From positions 16,034,542-16,098,541 of the forward strand of contig NC_060238.1 in assembly GCF_021155775.2 (NCBI RefSeq): a DNA stretch of 64,000 nt. The letters run 5' to 3'. The position numbers and the translations under genes are program-made. Positions within the stretch are counted from its first letter, which is position 1. Every line of letters begins with the position of its first letter. Of the stretch, positions 27,358 through 39,815 are shown one piece after another. The DNA is from Neodiprion pinetum (lineage: Eukaryota; Arthropoda; Insecta; Hymenoptera; Diprionidae). Under the pieces are notes generated by a model. That model was not told the DNA's origin. It saw only the letters and a program-made list of their open reading frames with translations, and ran no database searches.

Positions 27358-27549
27358 AAAATTATGTTTATTATTTTTTTTCTGTATTTCTTATTTTTTT
27401 TTATTTCATATAGCTAGTTTGTAAGGCTCCATTATCATTTGTACCAAATGCTATGTCGAGCTCTTATGGGTTAACCCCCAGAGCCTAAATAAAAACAATC
27501 AATCAATCAATCAATCAATCAATTAATCTCCCTCTCCCTCTCCCTCTCT
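27358..27549 (+). mobile_element. 3' tail of the LINE split by the Polinton, with AATC repeats
   Basis: This continues the 3' untranslated region of the fragment at 8302-8511, passing ATGGGTTAACCCCCAGAGCC and ending in an AATC tail (about 27496-27524). The TCTCCC microsatellite resumes at 27526. An AATC-repeat tail is typical of several CR1/jockey-like LINE families. Confidence 0.65.
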
Positions 27550-27789
27550 TCCCCCTCTCTAAAGCAGATTTTAGTTCATTACTCGAACATCGAACAGTTG
27601 AGTTTCAATTCTATCCAGTAGTTCGTTCCTTCTCTGTATTTAATAGTTATTTTATTTCTTTTTATCCGGTATTATTTTATTTTCTTGTTTTCATTTTTTT
27701 TCTTCAATTTTAAAAATTTTATCTTATAATGTACCTTTACTGTGAAGTAGTCCTCTTTCACTATTGTACCAGATAAAATATTTGTCCTG

Positions 27790-27950
27790 GCCATTTTATT
27801 ATATTTATTCATTCATTCATTCATTCATTCATTCATTTATTTATTTATTCTATTCATTTATTTATTTGAGTTATTTATTTATTTTAATTACTTGTTAATT
27901 TTATTTATCTACTTATTTATTTATTTATTTTATTACTTTTCTATCACTTG
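27790..27950. repeat. ATTC and TTTA microsatellites
   Basis: Runs of ATTC (about 27807-27835) pass into ATTT/TTTA repeats to about 27950. Simple sequence; no gene. Confidence 0.8.
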
Positions 27951-28036
27951 TCTATTTAGTTACTGATCTACAATTTTTAATATATTTTTCTAAATGCCTT
28001 CTGAGTGTAATCTTCACATACTTGCGGTATGTCCGG

Positions 28037-30330
28037 CACCGTGGCTCTGGCATCTACCTTTAGAAGTTAGATACCTCCAACGTGAGAAGAAAGCAACTAA
28101 CTACTCATTCATAATCAAACTGTAATAAACCTTACTAAGATTATCGGTATCAGATCTTACATTGACGGAGTTACAATCTCCGACAATGCTACGCATTTCT
28201 AAAATCAATCTTTTTTTATAACCATTCTCGCGGTGGAGGACACTAACTTCTGTAAAATTAAAATTGTGATTACCATGTATTCTATGCAGTGTCAGGAGTG
28301 TTTATTTATCCGGATCCGAGAAAATGTTCCATTAGTGTTCATTAATTTTTGTTTTCAGATGTCTACTTGTTTATCCTACATAACATTTATTGCAATCAGC
28401 GCAAGGAATTCTGTAGACTACATTTGAAATTTTATCAATCGGAACTTGATCTTTCGATAAAACAAACAGCTCTGACGAATTATTGTTATTTTTGAATACA
28501 CACTTGACCTTAAATTTGGACAGAACACGGGCTACTTTTTGAGACAGTCCTTTCACATAGGGGAAGTCATAATACTTTTGTTAGTAAAAATCGTATCATC
28601 ATCAACTATGTCTAAACCGATATCTCTAGAAGTTTTGTCATTTAAATGAGCAACCCTAATCGTAATGCATTGGATAACCAACTTAGTGGGGTAGTTGTTA
28701 AGCACCAAAACTTGTTCAATAAGGTCTTAGTTTTTATAATGAAATGAGGAATCGGCCAATAAGATACCTTTGTCCACCGTATTTTAGATATTCGCGATCT
28801 TTTAATTGGTAGGATAATGTGACAAAAAATTCATATATCTACAGGACCACGTTTTTTTTTTTTTTACAGATACGTCGAGAAAACTAATCCGATTATTAGA
28901 CTCAACCTCAAAAGTGAATTGAAGCCTTTGATACTACTGTTTGAATTCTGACACCGCATAGTCAATTAGGTCAGAAGGGACGTTGAGAAGAATATCGTCG
29001 ACGTATTTTTGATAAAAAGCTGGTTGGAACTTCAACGAATTTAAAGCTTTTATCTCTAAATCCTCCACAACGAAACCTGACAATATGGGGGACAGGAGTG
29101 ATCCCATTGGTAAGCCAAATGTTTGTGAATAGGTAACATTCTTAAACCTGAAGACAGCAGCATCAAAACATAATTTTAATGCCACAACGATTTGATCAAA
29201 AGGAATTATGGTGTTGTTCTTGATTTGGTCCCATTTTCTAGATATGGCATCAATTGCTAAATCTGTTGGAACGTTGGTAAAAAGAGAAGTGACATCAACT
29301 GATACTAGAAGGTGATCATCCGGGATCTTGAGATTTTGGATCTTTTTTACAAACTCATTAGCTGTCCTTCACGTTCAAGAATGGTTTGGAGCAAATGGAT
29401 TTCAAAATACCATTGACGAACTTTGCTAGTTGATACGTTGGACTATTGATGAATGAAATAATAATGCAAAGAGATATGTTAGGCTTCTGGATCTTAGATA
29501 AGCCATAGCATTTTGCTGATACGCTGTTGTAAGTAGACAAGTTACGTTTTAGGTGTGAGCTGATGATTTTATTGGAAAACCAGCCATTGACCAATTTGTT
29601 AACACGGGTTTGAAGTGTGGAAGTGAGATCGTTCCTAATCTGTTTATACGTGAGCTCATCACTCAGAAGAGACAGCATCTTTTGTCTATAATCAGACTTG
29701 TGCATAACAACCGTAGTATTGCCCTTGTCAGCGTGTAAGAACAAGAGTTCGGGATATTCTTCTTGGAATCCTCTCACTCTCTTCACCTGTTCACTAGTTA
29801 CTAAATTACACCTGTTGAAATTGTCAGTGCCCTGACGTCTATTCATTAAGCAATTGGAAAAAATATTGCGGGCTTCAGATCTTGATTCCAAGTCAATCAG
29901 ATGTATGTTCGATTCAAAATTTTAAATAAAATCATCGAGCGGGATATTGCGTGAGTTATATCCTACACCATGCTTCTTAACTAGGCGAATCGCTTCAGTC
30001 ACCTCCCCAGGAATAGCCTCAGTTAGATTAACCACCCAGTTATTATCGGTAGGAATTGCATTGTTGTTGTTGTTGTCTGTAGTTTGAGAAACAGAAGTCT
30101 TGTTTTTGTAACGGTTAGTAATTCTATTAAATTTAGAAATACAATCTTTCTTGTGTTTTTAAATAACCTCTCAAGCTTGTGAAACTGAGTTTCAAAAAAC
30201 CTGTTATAGATGTGAGGTGGAGTGACTGAAGTGATTCGTCTATGAATACCGACTAGCTTATTCTCAAAAGCTTTAATTCTGTCATTTATGTCTGAAATTT
30301 CTAGGTTGAGTATCATGTGTTTAAAGTAAT
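28037..30330 (-). pseudogene. Penelope-like retroelement with GIY-YIG endonuclease, decayed
   Basis: Reading the minus strand from 30330 downwards: a helical N-terminal region (NDRIKAFENKLVGIHRR), a segment HADKGNTTVVMHKSDYRQKM typical of the PLE reverse transcriptase finger region, FGLPMGSLLSP and QKYVDDIL (RT motifs near 29100 and 29000), then VVYRIPCADCNKCYVG, the start of a GIY-YIG endonuclease, near 28380. The product is broken into several frames, so it is not functional. RT followed by a C-terminal GIY-YIG domain is diagnostic of Penelope-like elements. Confidence 0.85.
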
Positions 30331-30559
30331 CTTTATGTTTATTGAACTTGACTTGAAGTTTAGAAAAATGAAAAGAGAAATTGTGAAATTTGGAAGTAAA
30401 GATGTGGCTAAGTAAAAAACCCGAACGTCTACACCGTAATCAGAAGATTCTTTGGTTCCTAAATCTGGCTAAATGTTCACTCGTAAAACTGTATTCTCAA
30501 AGATCTCCTTCCGATTTTCCATAGTCAGTAGTTACGTCTCTAAAAGTAGCTCGTGTTCT

Positions 30560-31685
30560 ATCCAAATTCAAGGTCAAGTGTATATTTGAAAATTTGAATA
30601 ATTTGTTAGCGCTGTTTGTTTTATCGAAAGATCAAGTTCCAATTGAAAAAAGTTCAAATGTAGTCTACAGGATTCCTTGCGCTGATTGCAATGAATGTTG
30701 TATAGGACAAACAGGTGGACATCTAAAAACAAGAATTAATGAACACTAACGGAACATTTTCTCGGATCCGGATAAACAAACAGACCTGACACAGCATAGA
30801 ATAGATGGTAATCACAATTTTAATTTTACAGCAGTTAGTGTCCTCCACCGCGAGAATGGTTATAAAAAAAGATTGATTTTAGAAATGTGTAGCATTGTCG
30901 GAGATTGTAACTCCGTCAATGTAAGATCTGATACCGACAATCTTAGTGAGGTTTATTACAGTTTGATTATGAATGAGTAGTTAGTCGCTTTCTTCTCGCG
31001 GTGGAGGTATCTAACTTCTAAAGGTAAATGCCAGCGCCACGGCGTCTCTACTCTATGCTTCTTCCTAGTTACCGATTGTCTAGTTTTACGTTGTGAGTCG
31101 TCATGTTAGTGAGTCGTCGTCTCAGTATTCTGTGCATGGTCTTTTTCGCGCACACCATTTTCTCTGCCGTGACTACCTGCTGCCTATGACTACTAACAAT
31201 TTTCTCACTTTTAATCTTGGATTCCTTGCTATCATGGTGTCAAAAGAACCTGATAAGATGTGAATCTTCAATTTCCCCTCAGGTAAGTCTTTCTTCACCT
31301 TTGTCTGAACCATGGCACTCAATAGCCTTCCTTCATCACAAATGACGACTCGACGATTCCTTGGTTTCTCTATTGTCTAATGGATTGACTCAATTTTCGG
31401 CCATTATGCTGTTTCTATGTATTTCAATGTAAGTTTTCTTTTATTTTTGTGCGGTTTTTTTTTTTTGTTTCTTTTCTTTTTGTGTACTTTGGTCTTTACC
31501 GATATAGTACAATAAAGTCATTGTGTGACCGCTTAATTAATCATAGTCTTAATTATGGGTGTATAATTTTTGTTTATTTTATTTTTCGGTTGATGAATAG
31601 TTCTGAGGAGGGCCCCTATTCCCCACTAGGGCCGAAACGTAAAACGCATGATTGTTTTATTTCAAACATTTGACCGAGGACACCG
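30560..31685 (+). pseudogene. Inverted partial copy of the Penelope-like element
   Basis: The plus strand from about 30570 repeats in inverse orientation the GIY-YIG part of the adjacent element (compare 28037-28560). VVYRIPCADCNECCIGQTGG is visible at about 30660, followed by a stop where the partner continues. The 3' region runs to about 31680 and contains the GGGCCGAAACGT motif at 31629-31640. Head-to-head partial copies are common for Penelope insertions. Confidence 0.75.
31597..31642 (+). ncRNA. Hammerhead-ribozyme-like motif in the Penelope 3' region
   Basis: CTGAGGA is followed by a GGCCC...GGGCC hairpin and GAAACGT, the order of conserved blocks (CUGANGA, stem II, GAAA) in hammerhead ribozymes carried by Penelope elements. 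An extra G between the first block and the stem makes the fold imperfect. A related sequence occurs at 59968-59998. Confidence 0.4.
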
Positions 31686-31689
31686 AGAA

Positions 31690-33140
31690 ACTATCAATTT
31701 TGACTCTACGATCTTTTACAATGTCGCGAAACACCTCCCCGTGTAGTTTAAATTTCTCATAATCCAGATCATCTCTATAAACGATTTTTGTCGCGACTGC
31801 ACTCTATGGTTTGGATGGCTGAGCGACGAGTCAGAATTATAGTAGAGACAAAATTAAAAAAAAGGTTCATATTTAAGAATTTGCAGTTGCAATGGTTAAA
31901 TTTCAAGTGTTATCATTCCACATTACTAGGATTCCGTGTGTTTTCGTAACAACACATACAACATTGTACTTACCAACGCTAGTTATACACACAGAGAATC
32001 AATAAACCTACGCTGTCAGATAGTCAAACGAGGATCATTGACAATGAACCTACACTTCCGAATAGTAACACACAGATATACCAGGATGAATGATAAACCT
32101 CTATTATCGAATGGTTATTACAAGAACAAATAATGATGACCCTACACTATCAAATGGTTGTACAAACATATAACGATAAAAAGTGAACCTCGCTAGTGAA
32201 TGGCTCACATTTCTCTTCACAAGGATCTCCTGACGAACGGAGAATGTTATATTGAAAATCTGGAGATAGAGTGACGTTTGTATCGACGCTCGGTTAGTTA
32301 CGACGTGACAAAGCGTTTATCCGGCTATTTCTGAAAATTGTGTGCTGACTTTACTAAGCGAATAAAATAAAGCTTAAACATATGGAATATAAATACGGAG
32401 ATAGGCTGTTCTTAAAAATCGATATTTTAGCGAGCAAGAAGACGAAAGTCAATCTGTGGGCACCACTGACGATTTTACTCGTGATATCGAAGGGTACGAC
32501 AGGTAGAAAGATCGAAGTACGATCCACGATGTCCACTCCAGTCGATGGACCACAATTCATCATGTACAATTCTAGATGAATTTTTATAATATTGTATTAA
32601 ATTGATGGACAGGCGAGAAACTTAATTTCAAAGGTCTCGGGTCCCTGCTGCGTTAGTCACCATCTTAAAAAACGTGTTTCATATCATACCTCGAAACCGG
32701 CTGAATTCAGAATAAAGACTTACACTTTTTTGGGAGATAAGTAAATTCCTCTTAATCTCTATTAAAAATTTTTTGAATTTAATTTACCGTTTTTTAATTA
32801 CAGCTTGTCTGGGGGCGCAAATCTTCTTCTTCATTCAAAACTCCCTTAAAATTCGATGTGCTGATAAAATTCCTATTATTTTTTTTTCTTTGTCATCAAA
32901 TTTTCGAAAGATTTTCTGTATACAGTTTTTCTACAAAACTAATCTCGATACAGTATTTTCTCTATTGGGCAAAAATGTCGAGTTTCACAATGCCAACTTT
33001 TTTTATACATTCCCGATACACTGCGAAATACCCTGTAAAATATAATTGAATAGTATCTTGAAAGTTAACAATCGGTCACCGCCGACTCGGAACCACTCAC
33101 GTTGTTCGTCTGTTTTTCGCAGGCTGGCTATCCCATATTT
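31690..33140. other. AT-rich DNA, possible faint transposase remnant
   Basis: No gene is supported. Around 32440-32500 the plus strand reads VISKGTTGRKI, reminiscent of IISKGTTGKIQPLDV in the pogo-like transposase at 42.1 kb, so this could be a heavily decayed relative; the match is too short to be sure. Confidence 0.25.
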
Positions 33141-33142
33141 AA

Positions 33143-33645
33143 TTCTAAACTGCGAAAGGCCGAAAAATGATTGCATCGACGACGACGACGACGATTATGT
33201 TTGCGTTTTATATATGGGTCATTCCCTGTCAAACCGTCCATGAATAATAATTTGAGTTTTTGGTTGCATCGAAATTTTCATGGGTGATCACACCTAATGT
33301 GATAAGCTTTAAGGACTTTTTGACGTGATAACGTCACGTCTTATAAATCTATGAACGCCGGCTGCACGCACGAAAAAGTGTGACGTTACTCTACCTGAAC
33401 GCTGCCACGCGAGCAACTGCGACAACTTCTACAATAAGCTCCGCCCACCTCGACGGAAGTCATTCTCTGCAACAAATGTTGAATACAAGACAACGTGTTT
33501 TGTGTTGATTTCTAAAATTTAATAAGATTTACAATTTTTCATCAATGGTTCATTATGACGTTATCACGTTAAACTATCGTCCGTAAGCCGACTTTACAGA
33601 CAACCAATTTTATCGATTTTCGGCCTTTCGCAGTTTAAAATTATA
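33143..33645. mobile_element. Short foldback/MITE-like element
   Basis: AAACTGCGAAAGGCCGAAAA near 33148 is inverted near 33615-33637, and TGACGTGATAACGTCACG near 33319 has a partner TATGACGTTATCACGTTAAA near 33554. Nested inverted repeats with no coding capacity suggest a non-autonomous element. Confidence 0.45.
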
Positions 33646-33989
33646 CAATAATATGTGTATATAGTATAAACAGTAACTTTTGTGAAGTAAAATTTTTTTG
33701 CCCGATTTGTATCTTCCACGTTATACGGGTTTGAAGAAAAACACATTTTCATAATGGATAAATTGAAGGATGAGGAATAAATGCACACAGAGTATCAGTT
33801 ATGAAACAGATATGAGAGGACAAATGAAAAGTGTCTAAGCTAGCAGAGATCGCCTCATACAGGACTTTATTTCCGACTTAACTCTGGCCACATTACCAAA
33901 TGAGATAGTACAGTTCTGAATTTAAGTCCCCATTTCCTCCATCAGATGGCATTACCTTCCTTGGTTACCGACAATTAGTATGTGACTTG

Positions 33990-34730
33990 GGGGATTAAGC
34001 CTTACCGGTGGGAGTTTTACAGACAAGGGCGTCGCCATAGATGGCGCCACCTGTGTTACCGATCGATTGAACTGACAGAAAGTTCAATAACGAGCTCGTG
34101 TGCTCTTAGACGGACAACCATGTTGAATTATTGCTGTTAGAACAGAAGCAGAAGGAGACATTACGAATTTTCACCGTTAGATAGCAAACATTTTAACGAA
34201 GGAAGTGTTGTCACAGGTGGTGCCCCCTTATCGATCAGTTACTATTTTATCGGCCAGTCTGATTTTTTTCCCAATGTTCATCGCAAGGTGGTGTTACCGC
34301 CCAACCTTACTGACAATTAATGTTACCCGCGAGGGGTAAGAAATTATCTGTACTGCTGATCGATGTTACAGACAAAGAGTTTTAATAATTGGATTTTATT
34401 GTCCGTCAGAGGGTTAGACGTCTCACTAACAGAAGAATTACCATACTATAGGTTTTTACAGATGGCACCTCCTTTATCGATGAATCGTTGTTTTGACGAT
34501 GTTGATCAACTCGGCTTCATTTCCAATGTTCACCGCACGATGGTGCTACTTCCGGCCTCACTGACTGTTCGTGTTATCCATTAGAGACAAGAACACTGTT
34601 ACCATAGGTTTTCAGAGGCGGCGCCCCCCTTATTGGTCGGTTGCTGTTTTACCAATCAGGTCTGTTTAAATTTCAATTTTCACCGTGAGATAGTGCTACA
34701 TTCAGCCAGCCCAAACGTTGGTGTCGCCTG
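33990..34730. repeat. Diverged repeats upstream of the solo DIQGF-family copy
   Basis: Related blocks recur containing GGTGGTGCCCCCTTATCGATC-like (about 34213), GGCACCTCCTTTATCGATG (about 34465) and GGCGCCCCCCTTATTGGTC (about 34620) phrases, each followed by CCAATGTTCA or CAATTTTCACCG and a GATGGTGYTAC phrase. Spacing is irregular, about 150-250 bp. No coding. Confidence 0.5.
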
Positions 34731-34767
34731 CCAGGGCTGATTTTACCTACGAAGAGTTCAATTGTAG

Positions 34768-34775
34768 TATATAAG
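34768..34775 (+). promoter_or_regulatory. TATA box of the 34.8-kb DIQGF-family copy
   Basis: TATATAAG lies 34 bases before the ATG at 34802, implying a very short leader. Confidence 0.5.
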
Positions 34776-34801
34776 GAAAGTCAAGCCAATCTCTCTGTAA
34801 C

Positions 34802-35200
34802 ATGAAGACGATCATAGATGTACAATCATTCATCAGGCATAGCAAGAAGCTCACATCCAAGGAACTCACAGTCATCGACATCAACGGATCGGGTATGGAG
34901 CACATCCTCTTCAAGCCACCCTATGATTTGGCGAGATTACCGGTTGAATGTAAAGCTACTGATGCATGGTTAACACGCAATTATTACAGAATACCATAGA
35001 ATGCTGGCAACAGATTTCACGAGGATGTACCAAAGATTATAGGAAAAATGTTCATGACTGCGTGTAACGTTGCAGGGAAGGAGAAGAAAGCATGGCTGAC
35101 GGAAATCTTCGATGGTACAACGCAAGTAATTAATATTGAAAGTAGCATAGTAAGGCCGGTTCTGAATACAAACACCTTCTTTACCGACCAAGCCGCCTAT
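34802..35200 (+). pseudogene. Decayed solo copy of the DIQGF-family gene
   Basis: The frame opens TIIDVQSF with KELTVIDI, a FKPPYDLARLP segment and a W-L-T-R turn, matching the Polinton protein (VIDIQGF, KEVAVVTID, QPPYPF) and the 56-kb copy (DIQGF, FVLKPPYEW). A TAG at about 34997 stands where the 56-kb copy has Trp in its GRPWSCG segment. Past it the same frame continues with recognisable residues (NAGNRFHEDV, AGKEKKAWL), so this is a premature stop, not the natural end. The conserved 3' tail follows at 35303-35473. Confidence 0.72.
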
Positions 35201-35254
35201 CGCATCCCAGACGGAAACCCTTGAAGGTTACCCCCACTCTCGTAAGATAAAACG

Positions 35255-36205
35255 TGCTTTGCCGTACCGACCTGAGGTCGAAAACGTGCAACCTTACCGA
35301 CAGTTCTATTGAATAGAATTATTGTACTATCGTTGCGAAGTAATTGTCAACTGTACCCTAAAAATTGTACTCAATTAAACTGTTTTTTAAAGAATATTCA
35401 TGAAATAATTTTACACCTTCTCCCTCACCTTAGGTCTTAAGAGAGAATATTTTTCAATACAAAGCTCATGTAAGATTCAACCTTGCTCTCCATCCTTGAC
35501 CGAGCTGTACTCAAACCGAGTTATGTTCTGCATTCCTAGAGCGATAGTAACCCAATACCGCAGATCCTTGGCTCAGAATGTATACTACCGCAGCTATCGT
35601 TCGAACTTGCACTCTGGCCTTGACTGAACCCGTTCAAAATTCATCGTAGAGTCCACATGACAGTTACAAGCCAAAAAAAATGTCACGTTGATGATAATGT
35701 ATCGACATCCACGTTGGTAAAAAAGAATTCTCAGAACTAATAATTTTGGAATGTCGCGGGGTTGATAACGTGGGAAAGGAATGTGAGGTGGTTGACGTTA
35801 CACATCAGCGATATCCGAGTGGATAAAAAACAATTCTCGGAACTATTAATTTTGGAATTTCACGTGGTTGATAACGTGGGAAAAGAATGATGGGGTGGTT
35901 GATGTTACACATCAGCAGTCCTACCGTGGGAAAGGAATTTGAAGTGGTTAATGTTACACATCAGCAGTCCTATCGTGGGAAAAGAATGCGGGACGGTCAA
36001 AAAGCTCTCGCCCCCACTGCACCCTCTACCGTTGGCAGACGAGCACTACATAAAGACTTTGATCTTCGGTCGGTAAGATTGTCGGTAGAACAGCACGATT
36101 TTGACGTTCGACCGATACGAATTATTGGTGCGATTTTTACCGTCGACCGATACAACTGTCGGTAGGGTTGCACGGCGTTGACCTGAAGTCGGTACGGCAG
36201 ACTGC
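35255..36205. repeat. Inverted and short tandem repeats after the solo copy
   Basis: GCCGTACCGACCTGAGGTCG near 35262 has an inverted partner near 36180-36200, with further CCGATA/TCGGTA motifs between 36060 and 36180. From 35760 to 35990 a phrase GTTACACATCAGCAGTCCTA with CGTGGGAAA is tandemly repeated. No gene. Confidence 0.5.
35303..35473 (+). repeat. Conserved 3' tail of the DIQGF-family cassette (copy 1)
   Basis: About 170 bp containing ATTATTGTACTATCGTTG and TCAATACAAAGC is repeated in inverse orientation at 56133-56305. Both copies end at ...ATGTAA, after which homology stops sharply. Confidence 0.75.
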
Positions 36206-37180
36206 GACGTCATCGCGAAAAAGGGTTTGAGTCTGGGAAGAATGTCGGTAAGTGTCGGTAACAGGAATCTGCGTGTAGAACCCGCCTTGCTATACTACTG
36301 TGCATAATCTTGTGTAAAATTTTCTGAAGAACATTTATCATTCGAAACTTTTCTTCGTACGACCAACGAAAAGCGAAATAATCGGAAACTGAAAAAACCC
36401 CGATTTTCGGGTCATTTGTGCACATTTTTGCCAAATGCTGACTGGATCGATACATCAATATTGTATCATATTTTGCGACCCCTAGCTGTATCTATTAACA
36501 AAAATTCAATACCTCGTTAAGTTCTTTGCACCATTTTCTAGTTTGACCTGACTGTTCCCAGTGTTTGTTACTTTGACTTGTAGCAGCTCAAATCGTAGGT
36601 TGAGGGTTTTGTATCAGAGCTAAAGGTTGAAAGATAACTGTCAGATGTGAAAATTATATATACGCTGCTTAATGCTTCATAGGTATGCACGGAGAAATCT
36701 AAACAAAACACCGTATGTTTATAAATAACACCGTCAGAGGGCAGGTACCACGCTTACATTTCGATAGGTGCTTCCCCAAGCAAGATTCCTGCCATACTGT
36801 GTTTCTCTTTGTCTATGACGCAATAGTATTATGCCTGCTAGCATGGCGATTTTCAGTGCTGCAGGCAGGAAGGTAGTGATGTCGTCACGATGAAACGAGA
36901 CGAGAATTGTGTTGAATAAAATATATGTTATCGCACTCTCGCTGTTTTGAAACTAGCGCGCACCTTCTATGCGCGCACAGCCACTGCCACGCTACCGACG
37001 GAGCTTGGTATTATATCCGTTGGGTGAGTGTCCAGTGTGTGTCCTTGTATCACCTGTACTGTTGCTGCATGTTCAAATGAATGACTTAGATTGGATCCTG
37101 CGTTATCCCCATGCCCGCTAACCATCCAGCTTAATTATCGATCTAAATAGGTAGTGTGACTCAAGAGGTTATAGGCCCAG
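36206..37180. other. Non-coding stretch before the copia coding region
   Basis: No domain-bearing frame. Part of this may be the 5' LTR and leader of the copia element that begins coding near 37237, but LTR edges could not be placed. Confidence 0.3.
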
Positions 37181-37236
37181 TTACGCAAGTTGAGCATAGG
37201 TTGGCCAGAAAGAAGGGATATTGAGACAAGTGTTAA

Positions 37237-38046
37237 GTGTGTCTCTCGCGTGATGAACCGGACCGAGGCTATATTTTGCGCAAGTTACGCATGGGCAAGT
37301 ATACATGTTCCAACGGTCACGAGCGAAAGCTTGGACATAAACAGATGTTGGAAGAAATATTTTTACGGCAGGTGCAAAAACTCGACAGCACAAACTTTCT
37401 CACGTGGAAGTTCCAGATGAGAGCCGTATTCATGGCGGCGAGAATGAGTGGCACAGCCAAGGCTATGTGGGATATCTTATGTCAAGTTCGTGAACAAAAA
37501 TTCTACGACTACAAAAGGGCGTCCGGAGACACGGTCTTACAACACGTGGCCAAAGTGAAAAATATGGCAGCACAACTCAGAGACGTTGCAGAGGCAATGT
37601 TCCTAGCTACTCTAGCACCGAGTTTCGGCGTTTCCCAAACGATATGGGACAATGTCGAGGAGGCTAGACAGACCATAAAGAATCTAACCGACAGATTCAT
37701 TCGAAAAGAAACGAGGTTTGCAAACGGAAGTAACGCTACCGAAGCATCGACTGCTTTGAAATACAACGGTGCGAAAAACAAATCGCAAACTTCCGGAACC
37801 TCGAAGAACAGACGTTCAAAAAAAGACGTTGAGTGCTATGAGTGTCGTGAAAAAGGACATCTTGCGCGGGACTATCCGTCAAAGAACAAGAAACGCGGTG
37901 ATCGTGATGGCAGTGGATTGCGAGAATATGCGTTTGTGGTCTCAAAAGATGAGATAAATAAGGAGAAACAACCGCCAAAACAAAGCGCGAATCCGTCGAC
38001 AGAACAGACGCGGCTGTTATTCGAGGTCGATAACAAAGACGCATGA
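37237..38046 (+). pseudogene. copia-type Gag remnant
   Basis: Ty1/copia Gag features: an N-terminal LDSTNFLTWKFQMRAVF segment (UBN2/Gag-like) and a zinc knuckle CYECREKGHLARDY whose final Cys is replaced by Tyr. The frame ends at the stop at 38044-38046. The knuckle mutation, an apparent internal deletion and the decayed downstream genes show a dead copy. Confidence 0.8.
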
Positions 38047-39665
38047 GTAACCGACAGCGACGCGTCTAGACACATTACCTACCGACGTGAGTGGTTTGAA
38101 GAGTTCCCTCCGAACGAGGGCGACACATTCGTGCTTGGAAATGGCAGCCAGTGCGATGTACCTGGTGAAGGCACAATTCGAATTGAGAAGCTTGTAGACT
38201 GTAGATGAAGGACAGGACGAATCGAGGGTGTATTGTACGTGCCGAGACTGAAGAAAAACTTGTTCTCGGTGGGCATGTGCATCGAAAAAGAATACGCTGT
38301 TCAGTGCGGTAACTTAAAAGTAACAATCACATTTAAGAATGAAGTGATAGTGGTCGGTAAAAAGGAAGCAAATGCAACGTATTACATGTGTTTTAGAGTA
38401 CTAGTATCCGGAGTGTCAAGTGAAGCGATCGCGGCCACCGTTGATATAAATCGGTGGCATGAGCGGCTTGGACATATCGGTAGTGGATCATTATGTGACA
38501 TGGTGAAAAATAACCTTGTCACGGGCGTTCCAATAAAGAATGCGGACAAATTCTTTTGCGAACCATGACAATTCGAGAAGGCAGATGTGTTACCGTTTAA
38601 AAAAAAAATCGTAGATACAGAGATACGAAACCGGGTGAAGTTGTTCATACAGATGTGAACGAGAGAGTACAAATAGAATCACTCGGTCACTTAAATCATT
38701 ACGTAACGCTTCTAGATGACGCGTAGGGTTTCTATTTTGTGTATTTTCTAAAACACAAGGACGAAGTTGTTGAGAAATTCGAGCTCTATGAAAAGATGGT
38801 GGAAAACAAGTTCGGTTCAAGTGTAAGAGTCGTGCGTTCTGATAATGGTGGCGAGTACAAAAATGAACAATTCGAAAGATAACTTGGACAGTGCGGAATA
38901 ACCATGGAAAACACAGCCCGTTACACGCCGCAACAAAATGGAAAAGCGGAGAGAGCGAATAGAACAATCTTCGAATGCACACGCACGATGCTGTGAGCGA
39001 AGAATCTTCCAAAGAACCTATGGGTAGAGGTGGGAAGTACTGTGGTTTACATACTGAACCGCACCACGAAATCAAATCGCAAGGACATAAAGACTCCGTA
39101 TGAAGTCTGGACTGGAAATAAACCGGATCTGGGACACGTGCGTATCTTTGGATCTGTAGCCTACAAACACGTGCCCAAACAGCTGCGGAAGAATCTCGAC
39201 GATCAATCTAAAAAAAATGATCTTGGTGGGATATCAAGGAAACTCATCGAACTATCGGCTCTACGATCCTGTGACTAAGAAAGTAATCGCGTCAAGAGAC
39301 GTTGTATTCAATGAGAAGTTGGGTGAGGTAAGCTCCAGTGAAAGTAGCTCATAACAAGGAGTACTAGTGATTCCAAAAGCCATGTCAGTTCCACAGATGA
39401 TCGAAAACAACAACAACGAGGTCATCGAAATTCTTGAGGATGAAGATGAAGAGTTCGACGATGCGCAAAACGCACCAGCAAACGTGCTAGCTAGAGAAGA
39501 ACAGCAAGATGACGTACTGGATCCAGTCGCAGGTCAGCGGCAACTGCGGGACACGCGGAAGCTCAGAATGCCACGGAGATACGACGTAGATCTCGTGGAG
39601 TACGGTACGCCTGTTACGTTCAGCGAAGCGGTTCGTGAACCTGACAAAAAAGAATGGGTCGGTGC
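38047..39665 (+). pseudogene. copia-type protease and integrase remnant
   Basis: After Gag come a degenerate aspartic protease region (SDSDASRHIT), a GAG-pre-integrase motif RWHERLGHIGSGSL near 38450, and an integrase core with DNGGEYKNEQFER near 38840 and YTPQQNGKAERANRT near 38922. At least four in-frame stops interrupt it. GSVAYKHVPK and the following segment mark the end of the integrase. Confidence 0.82.
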
Positions 39666-39815
39666 CAGGGTTGCAAATAATGCATTACTTTTTTATTTGC
39701 ATTAGTGTTTTCATTAAAACATTAAATTTAATGTTTCAATGGAAATTATTTCCATTACAAATTGAAAAAGTAATGGTTGATGCAATACTTTTTCATTAAA
39801 AAATTTGCAACCCTT
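39666..39815. mobile_element. 150-bp hAT-type MITE inside the copia RT region
   Basis: The ends are inverted copies of AGGGTTGCAAAT, the CAGGG-type terminus common in hAT elements. The flanks GTCGGTGC (39658-39665) and ATCAGTGC (39816-39823) look like an 8-bp target duplication with two differences. Removing the insert restores copia reading through WVGA-INAELQ. Confidence 0.7.

Noticed and set aside
32382..32579. Possible pogo-like transposase remnant (VISKGTTGRKI)
   Set aside because: Only about eleven residues resemble the 42-kb transposase; too little to call a feature on its own.
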